This document shows positions 38,008-40,651 of a stretch of 40,651 nucleotides of DNA, one piece after another. The position numbers and the translations under genes were made by a program. Position 1 is the stretch's first letter; each line of letters starts with the position of its first letter. Under the pieces are notes generated by a model. The model searched no databases. It saw only the letters and a list, made by a program, of their open reading frames with translations, and was not told the origin of the DNA. This DNA is from Mariniblastus sp. (GTDB lineage Bacteria; Planctomycetota; Planctomycetia; Pirellulales; Pirellulaceae): positions 1 to 40,651 of the forward strand of contig JAPKBL010000038.1 of the NCBI GenBank assembly GCA_028823415.1. Direction: 5' to 3'.

Positions 38008-40651
<2,644 letters not shown>

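Overview
The window looks like chromosomal DNA from a planctomycete (Pirellulales-like; phylum by inference). The strongest signs are two sets of the planctomycete-typical DUF1549/DUF1553, DUF1501, DUF1592 and DUF1552 proteins with CXXCH haem sites, many exported proteins, a free-standing PQQ-like propeller protein, a Tat-exported sugar-isomerase-like TIM barrel, and frequent lack of Shine-Dalgarno sequences. I saw no transposase, CRISPR array or tRNA gene.

Layout. 1-6132 (minus): gltB-gltD, NADPH glutamate synthase. 6667-7728 (plus): an exported thioredoxin-like protein read through an in-frame TGA at 6901-6903, with a perfect hairpin 18 nt after it that fits the bacterial SECIS rule; this is a candidate new selenoprotein. 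7799-9298 (minus): uridine kinase, then a membrane-protein gene split by a different in-frame TGA that has no such hairpin. 9402-14962: DUF481 protein, PQQ-like propeller, porin-like barrel, TIM-barrel protein, inorganic pyrophosphatase. 15157-16596: a small unknown protein and a two-helix membrane protein.

16738-20785 (plus) is a cytochrome/DUF1549/DUF1553 - DUF1501 pair. It converges on a minus-strand run from 28117 to 20805: FG-GAP/VCBS protein, TPR protein, small WYL-like protein, lipoprotein-like protein, DUF1592-type cytochrome, DUF1552 protein. Spacing from 0 to about 80 bases and one ATGA overlap suggest that these six genes are one transcription unit. 28749-33637 (minus) holds a large FAD/Fe-S oxidoreductase, then moaD, moaE and moaA for molybdopterin synthesis. 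33892-37395 holds sixA, an unknown helical protein, a SET-domain protein and an exported S8 protease with a C-terminal PDZ-like domain.

37591-40651 (minus) is the 3' part of an rRNA operon: most of the 23S gene, a 5S gene and a strong terminator. The 23S gene is interrupted by a 509-nt group I intron at the position equivalent to E. coli 1931 (L1931), with P1, the P7 strands and terminal G recognisable; I see no homing-endonuclease ORF in it.

The two items most worth pursuing are the candidate selenoprotein (UGA plus SECIS-like hairpin) and the 23S group I intron.
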